From contig JAJWLX010000116.1 in NCBI GenBank assembly GCA_021636625.1, positions 1 through 5,614 of the forward strand: DNA of 5,614 nt, written 5' to 3'. Both the position numbers and the translations under genes were made by a program. The stretch is from Prevotella sp. Its GTDB lineage: Bacteria; Bacteroidota; Bacteroidia; Bacteroidales; Bacteroidaceae. The notes below the pieces were generated by a model. That model did no database searches. It had not been told where the DNA came from and worked only from the letters and a program-made list of their open reading frames with translations. Positions 5,521 through 5,614 of this stretch are shown here, in pieces; positions within the stretch are counted from its first letter, which is position 1; each line of letters begins with the position of its first letter.

Positions 5521-5614
5521 TTAAGAGATAATCTCACCAGACTTAATCTGTAAAGATATCTCTTCGTAGATTTCGCGGCATCTCTTTTCCTTCATTTTAT
5601 TCTTTACGCCAACG
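5521..5614 (-). CDS. C-terminal end of an unrecognised gene (enters from right edge)
   Basis: Reading the minus strand in from the right edge, one frame stays open for 30 codons to a TAA at 5523-5521. It gives VGVKNKMKEKRCREIYEE followed by ISLQIKSGEIIS. The composition (charged, amphipathic helix) is protein-like, and the other two minus frames and the plus frames close early. I do not recognise the family. An internal ATG at 5595 would allow a 24-residue standalone peptide, but the open reading beyond it favours the end of a longer gene. It lies upstream of GLPGLI copy 3 by 186 nt on the same strand, which argues against tight operon membership. Confidence 0.45.
   Translation of the reverse strand, partial: VGVKNKMKEKRCREIYEEISLQIKSGEIIS

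Noticed and set aside
5408..5524. Plus-strand open frame of 38 codons between stops with protein-like content (includes SEAEVVYVNNTLERGN)
   Set aside because: It has no ATG, GTG or usable TTG start near its 5' end, it overlaps the end of the minus-strand partial gene, and I recognise no family. It could be a decayed gene remnant, but evidence is too thin to annotate.
5521..5614. Possible GntR-like reading of the right-edge fragment (REIYEEISLQIKSGEI resembles the first helix of GntR regulators)
   Set aside because: In GntR proteins this pattern is N-terminal and continues into the winged helix, but here a stop codon follows at once. The resemblance is probably accidental.

Overview
The window looks like chromosomal DNA of a Bacteroidota species, most likely a Prevotella/Segatella-type gut or oral anaerobe. 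Three things support this. Three genes encode GLPGLI-family proteins, a family known essentially from Bacteroidota. The promoters fit the Bacteroidota form (TTG, a spacer of about 19-21 nt, then TAnnTTTG). Start codons follow A/T-rich leaders without clear Shine-Dalgarno sequences. The genus is an inference from protein style, not a proof.

Every gene I can support is on the minus strand, so transcription runs from right to left. In that order the window holds: the last 30 codons of an unrecognised gene entering from the right edge (5521-5614); GLPGLI copy 3 (4510-5334), followed by a long-stem terminator; a membrane-anchored regulator with a helical-repeat sensor and a C-terminal DNA-binding region (2724-4352); GLPGLI copy 2 (1696-2532); a 33-residue membrane microprotein (1536-1637); GLPGLI copy 1 (528-1403); and, 3 nt later, the first 174 codons of a TonB-dependent-receptor-like outer-membrane protein (1-524) that leaves at the left edge.

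Good promoters stand in front of the regulator, GLPGLI copy 2 and GLPGLI copy 1. GLPGLI copy 3 has only a degenerate candidate. The TonB-dependent-receptor-like gene has no room for its own promoter and must be read from GLPGLI copy 1.

A working model, which is inference, is that this is one envelope locus. The exported GLPGLI proteins act with the outer-membrane receptor, and the lipid-anchored, membrane-crossing regulator adjusts transcription of the cluster from a periplasmic signal. GLPGLI proteins have no established biochemical role and no substrate is visible here. The most notable details are the mosaic relationship among the three GLPGLI copies, their shared Asn-Pro-Ile-Glu C-terminus, the microprotein, and a perfect 27-nt palindrome laid over a stop codon.
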